A DNA stretch of 64,000 nucleotides from Coriaria nepalensis (lineage: Eukaryota > Streptophyta > Magnoliopsida > Cucurbitales > Coriariaceae), in NCBI GenBank assembly GCA_027186245.1, contig CP114496.1, positions 1,495,501 to 1,559,500 on the forward strand, written 5' to 3'. A program made the translations under genes and the position numbers. Below are positions 60,490 to 64,000 of this stretch, one piece after another. Under the pieces are notes generated by a model. That model had not been told where the DNA came from and searched no databases. It saw nothing but the letters and a program-made list of their open reading frames with translations. Numbering within the stretch: the first letter of the stretch is position 1; every line of letters starts with the position of its first letter.

Positions 60490-60506
60490 TCATACAAAAT
60501 AAAAAT

Positions 60507-60537
<31 letters not shown>

Positions 60538-60545
60538 TAAGATAC
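60490..60545. repeat. (AAAATAA)n simple repeat
   Basis: An imperfect run of AAATAAAAATAAAAAATAAA-type units. Nothing else is evident. Confidence 0.8.
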
Positions 60546-60559
60546 TAAATATTATTTTA

Positions 60560-61070
60560 CAAATAAAATAACAAATATAATATTATGAATTATTTGCAAC
60601 TGGTACCGGTAAAATCAGATTCAAATAGTTTTCTTACAAAATAAATAAACAAACAATTTTTTGAGATCAATATTTGAAAAAAAGAAAAGAAAAGAAATAT
60701 CGGTCCCACTTTTATTGCACCGATATCATCTTAAAAATAAAATTCAAATAAGTGAGTAAGTTTCAGTTGCTTCAATCACTTCAATCACTATGTTTCAAGT
60801 AACGAATGTGAGCCTAAAAGAAAGAAAAATGTGCGTTTGCTGGCAAAAATGAAAAAGAAAAGATTAAATGATAATGTTAATTTTTTTAATGAATAAATTG
60901 ATAAAAATATTTATTAAAAAAAATGAGAAAAAAGATAAAAAATAATTTTTTTTGATAATTTTTTTTGAAGAGAGACTATTTTTAAAACCAAAAAATGTCT
61001 TATACCCCTAATAGGAGTAATATCCCACCTCTTATCTCACGTCCGTTACATATCACGCTCAAAAATAAAA
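60560..61070 (-). mobile_element. Mutator-like element end fragment
   Basis: The minus strand here matches the 5' region of the MULE at 32.4-32.9 kb: TTTTTTTCAAATATTGA, TTGTTTATTTATTTTGTA, AAGATGATATCGGTGCA, GGACCGATATTT and CATTCGTTACTTGAAACA all occur in the same order. Only one GGACCGATAT unit is present, where the other copy has a four-copy 36-bp array. The coding part is cut off at about 60560. The outer end probably lies near GTCTTATACCCCTAATAGG at about 60997-61015. It ends about 100-170 bp upstream of the TATA box of the next gene. Confidence 0.7.
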
Positions 61071-61170
61071 TATCTTTTCTTTTTTTAAATAATAAAAAAT
61101 AAAAACAAAACATTTTTCTTTATTTTTATAGTCATAGTTGTAGAGAAATTCATCAGTCTTCCCATTTCTC

Positions 61171-61180
61171 TCTATAAATA
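61171..61180 (+). promoter_or_regulatory. TATA box of the UDP-arabinopyranose mutase gene
   Basis: TCTATAAATA lies 72-81 bp before the ATG, followed by a CT-rich leader (61208-61242) typical of strongly expressed plant genes. Confidence 0.8.
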
Positions 61181-61251
61181 CGGCCCCGTATTCACTATTT
61201 TTTAAACCATCTCTCCCTCCTTGTCACTCTCTCTCTCTCTAGAATAGATCA

Positions 61252-63497
61252 ATGGCGGAGACTAAGGTCGCACCGACTCCTCTGCTGAAAGATGAGCTCG
61301 ATATCGTCATACCCACGATTCGAAACCTGGATTTTCTTGAGATGTGGAGGCCATTCTTCGAGAAATATCATCTGATCATTGTTCAGGATGGTGACCCATC
61401 AAGAACAATTAAGGTCCCACAGGGGTTCGATTACGAGCTCTACAATCGCAACGATATCAATCGGATTCTGGGTCCTAAGGCTTCATGCATTTCCTTTAAG
61501 GATTCTGCATGTAGATGCTTTGGTTACATGGTCTCCAAAAAGAAGTACATCTACACCATTGATGATGACTGCTTTGTAAGATTCTCTCTCTCGTTCTTTT
61601 TTTTTTTTTGGTTTCTAGATCTTTGTTTGATTTGATTTGTGAATTTTGAATTTCTCTTTTTTGGGTTTGATTAAATGTTTCTATTGGATTTTCCCGTTTA
61701 TGGGGGGGGGGGGGGGGGTTTATTTTTTGTGAAGTGTGATCTGTGTTTTTCGTATTTTGGTTGACTATTTTTTTTTCTTTTTTATAATAGTCATTTTGGG
61801 TGATTCTACTTTATTTTGTAATTCCGTTTTTATTCTCTATTTTATTTGTGAACAGAGGTTGTAGATCTGTTAGTTGCTAAGAAAATAGAGTTGAGCCTAT
61901 GTTGCATTTGGGTTATACATCTGTTGTGGTTTTTAGCTTTGGACCAATTTTGAATTGTGGGACTTATGGTTTAGTAACTTGTATTTGTTCTTGTTAAAAA
62001 AAATTCCCAAATTAATATGAGCATATTTGTTTCAACTGATCTATGATTTTGTGGAGAATCATGGTGGTTTCTTTGATCCAGTTTGTTTGTAAATGGTCTA
62101 GGGATCTAAATGTTCAAGCATTATGCCAATTTTTTTGATACCATTTATTAAAATTTGCAAGTAGGGTTTCTACTCTGTGAATCTAATTCTTTTTTTCTTT
62201 TTTCAATGTCTTAAATGCCACCTTGTAATGGTTTGTTGTGTCCATTTCATATAGATCTTAATTGTATGATATAGATTGAGACTTAACAATGTTGTTTTCT
62301 TTTCAATCTCATAGGTTGCAAAGGATCCTACTGGAAAAGACATAAATGCGCTCGAGCAGCACATCAAGAACCTTCTCACTCCATCAACACCGTTTTTCTT
62401 CAACACCTTGTACGATCCATACAGAGAGGGGGCTGATTTTGTCCGAGGATATCCTTTCAGTCTTCGTGAGGGTGCACCCACAGCCGTCTCTCATGGCCTC
62501 TGGCTCAACATCCCGGACTACGATGCGCCAACCCAGCTCGTCAAGCCCCGTGAGAGAAACACAAGGTGCGACCAATTTGAAGTTTCCTCAATACTCATTT
62601 ACTTGAATTTATGTAATGTTTTTGGTTTTTGTAATTAATCCTCTTTTTTTGTTTGGGTTTATTGTTTGTCCAGGTATGTTGATGCGGTCTTGACTATCCC
62701 GAAAGGTACCCTCTTCCCCATGTGTGGAATGAATCTGGCTTTCGACCGTGAGCTCATTGGGCCTGCTATGTATTTCGGGCTCATGGGTGATGGTCAGCCC
62801 ATTGGACGTTACGACGATATGTGGGCTGGATGGTGCATCAAGGTAATTTCATTTGTATTCGTGCTTTCTCTTTCGCCTTTATCTTCAAAATATTACTTGG
62901 CTAAGAGGGTCTATTTCAGGCTTAGATTTTTTGAACTGAAGTTTTAGGTAAACTGTATATTGGTTAAATGTGAGGCAAATCGGATTTGCACTCGGATAAG
63001 GCAAAAATTGGAGTTCTCTGAATCCAAGCCGAAGTTAGACCCAAAAAAAAAGAAAGAAGGAAGAACCCAAACTGAAGTGTCAACCTCTGATCTTAGTGGA
63101 AGTCTAAAATCCCGTTTACTTTGATCGTGTCTCGCAGGTAATATGCGACCACTTAGGGTTGGGAGTGAAGACAGGACTACCCTACATCTGGCATAGCAAA
63201 GCAAGCAACCCATTTGTGAACCTCAAGAAGGAATACAAAGGAATCTACTGGCAAGAAGAGATCATTCCGTTTTTTCAAAAGGCCACTCTCTCCAAAGAAC
63301 ATGACACTGTGCAAAAGTGTTATGTAGAGCTCTCTAAGCAAGTTAAGGAAAGTCTCGGTAAGGTTGATGAGTACTTTGTCAAGCTTGCTGATGCCATGGT
63401 CACATGGATCGAGGCTTGGGATGAGCTGAACCAACCTTCTTCTGGCCCGTCTGCTGCTGCTCCTTCCAAGGTGCCTAAGGGTGAACAGAAGAAGTAG
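61252..63497 (+). CDS. RGP: UDP-arabinopyranose mutase / reversibly glycosylated polypeptide
   Basis: Four exons, 61252-61575, 62315-62565, 62674-62842 and 63138-63497, all GT-AG, give 367 residues, the normal family length. The enzyme interconverts UDP-arabinopyranose and UDP-arabinofuranose in the cytosol and at the Golgi face, supplying arabinofuranose for cell-wall polymers. Visible hallmarks: the N-terminal [12 protein letters not shown] block (14-25), QDGDPS (45-50), the DDD metal/nucleotide site in YTIDDDCF (101-108), the self-glycosylation Arg in GYPFSLREG (Arg159), the [10 protein letters not shown] block in exon 3, and [20 protein letters not shown] in exon 4. The C-terminal tail is Ser, Ala and Lys rich, as in typical class-1 RGPs. 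The start has a good context (AATGGCG). Intron 1 is long (739 bp) and contains a poly-G run, which fits a leader-proximal regulatory intron but proves nothing. Confidence 0.97.
61701..61718. repeat. poly-G tract in RGP intron 1
   Basis: About 18 consecutive G lie 125 bp into intron 1 on the coding strand. It is the second long G run in the window, both intronic. Confidence 0.9.
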
Positions 63498-63637
63498 ATT
63501 TTCCGGAATTTCTAGCTCTCATTAGTAGTAATATTATTATTTCTGATAGTCGCCACAGATTTTCCTGGTTCGATGCTCGGAATATTTATTTTTTATATGA
63601 CTATGCAGAGATGCTTTACTTTCCTTATCGTAGGGAA

Positions 63638-63643
63638 AATAAA
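63638..63643 (+). terminator. Likely poly(A) signal of the RGP gene
   Basis: AATAAA lies 141 bp after the stop, in a region of TTTATTTTTTATATG-type sequence upstream, a usual plant arrangement. Confidence 0.5.
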
Positions 63644-64000
63644 ATGAGAATTATGGGATTATTGTTGTTAAGAGTTTCTGCTTAGAATGAACCCTCATTA
63701 ATCGTAGTTTATATTCTGATATACATGAGAGCAGTAGAGCTATTTGTCTTTGTATTTGGAATGAGTTGTTATTTTGAATCCCTGTGATTTAAAATGTTAA
63801 TGCACATTTGTTAAAAAATTATTTAAACAATTTATTCATATAAAATATTTTAAATATTTTTTTAAATTTTATTATAATATTAAAATAATTTTTAAATTTT
63901 TTTAAAATTCAAAATATCATATATTAATTTATTTTCTGGAAAGTCAAAATCCTGAAATCTCCAAAGTTTGATCTTGGAAAGTTGAGCCAGCCTTGTCTAG

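Overview
This is nuclear DNA from a flowering plant, most likely a eudicot. It is AT-rich, its genes have GT-AG introns, and all five recognised genes are plant proteins. I cannot name the species. About a quarter of the window is occupied by genes including introns. Most of the rest is decayed transposable elements, simple repeats and AT-rich spacer. No RNA gene, CRISPR array, organelle insertion or bacterial-type operon is visible. Layout from left to right: a Ty3/gypsy 3' end (1-1424) sits inside an intron of an ABCB27/ALS1-like half ABC transporter gene on the minus strand (1433-4553), so only the membrane-domain half of that gene lies in the window. From 6.0 to 12.96 kb there are diverged direct repeats, a dead Ty1/copia element (minus), a dead second gypsy lineage (minus), and a 778-bp non-autonomous hAT-like element with an 8-bp target duplication. 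Spacer with a small hAT-like element and a foldback element follows.

A complete two-exon cytochrome P450 of the CYP78A family lies at 20725-22621 (plus). From 22.7 to 35.8 kb there are copia LTRs, a dispersed repeat rich in GACCCCATCGA-type words, and a dead Mutator-like transposase (plus, 32.9-34.95 kb). A complete 14-exon gene for the 50-kDa cleavage stimulation factor (CstF-50) follows at 35832-41640 (minus); its twelfth intron carries a hAT-like element. A gypsy gag fragment (42.2-42.7 kb, minus) precedes a three-exon gene for a predicted plastid-targeted, Gly-rich and acidic-tailed membrane protein (45026-46625, minus).

From 47.6 to 61.1 kb the window is almost entirely layered repeats: copia LTRs, one with a recognisable primer-binding site; a 3.3-kb segment bounded by inverted copies that contains a 23-bp tandem array; a hAT transposase remnant; an 83-bp minisatellite; and a Mutator-like element end that stops about 100 bp upstream of the TATA box of the last gene. 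That gene, at 61252-63497 (plus), is a complete four-exon UDP-arabinopyranose mutase (reversibly glycosylated polypeptide).

The five genes do not form a functional cluster; they are ordinary neighbours separated by repeats. The best candidates for something undescribed are non-coding: the dispersed family at 26.7-27.4 and 59.9-60.4 kb next to the 83-bp minisatellite, the inverted-copy segment at 50.1-53.5 kb, and a duplicated-end hAT-like element in the CstF-50 intron.
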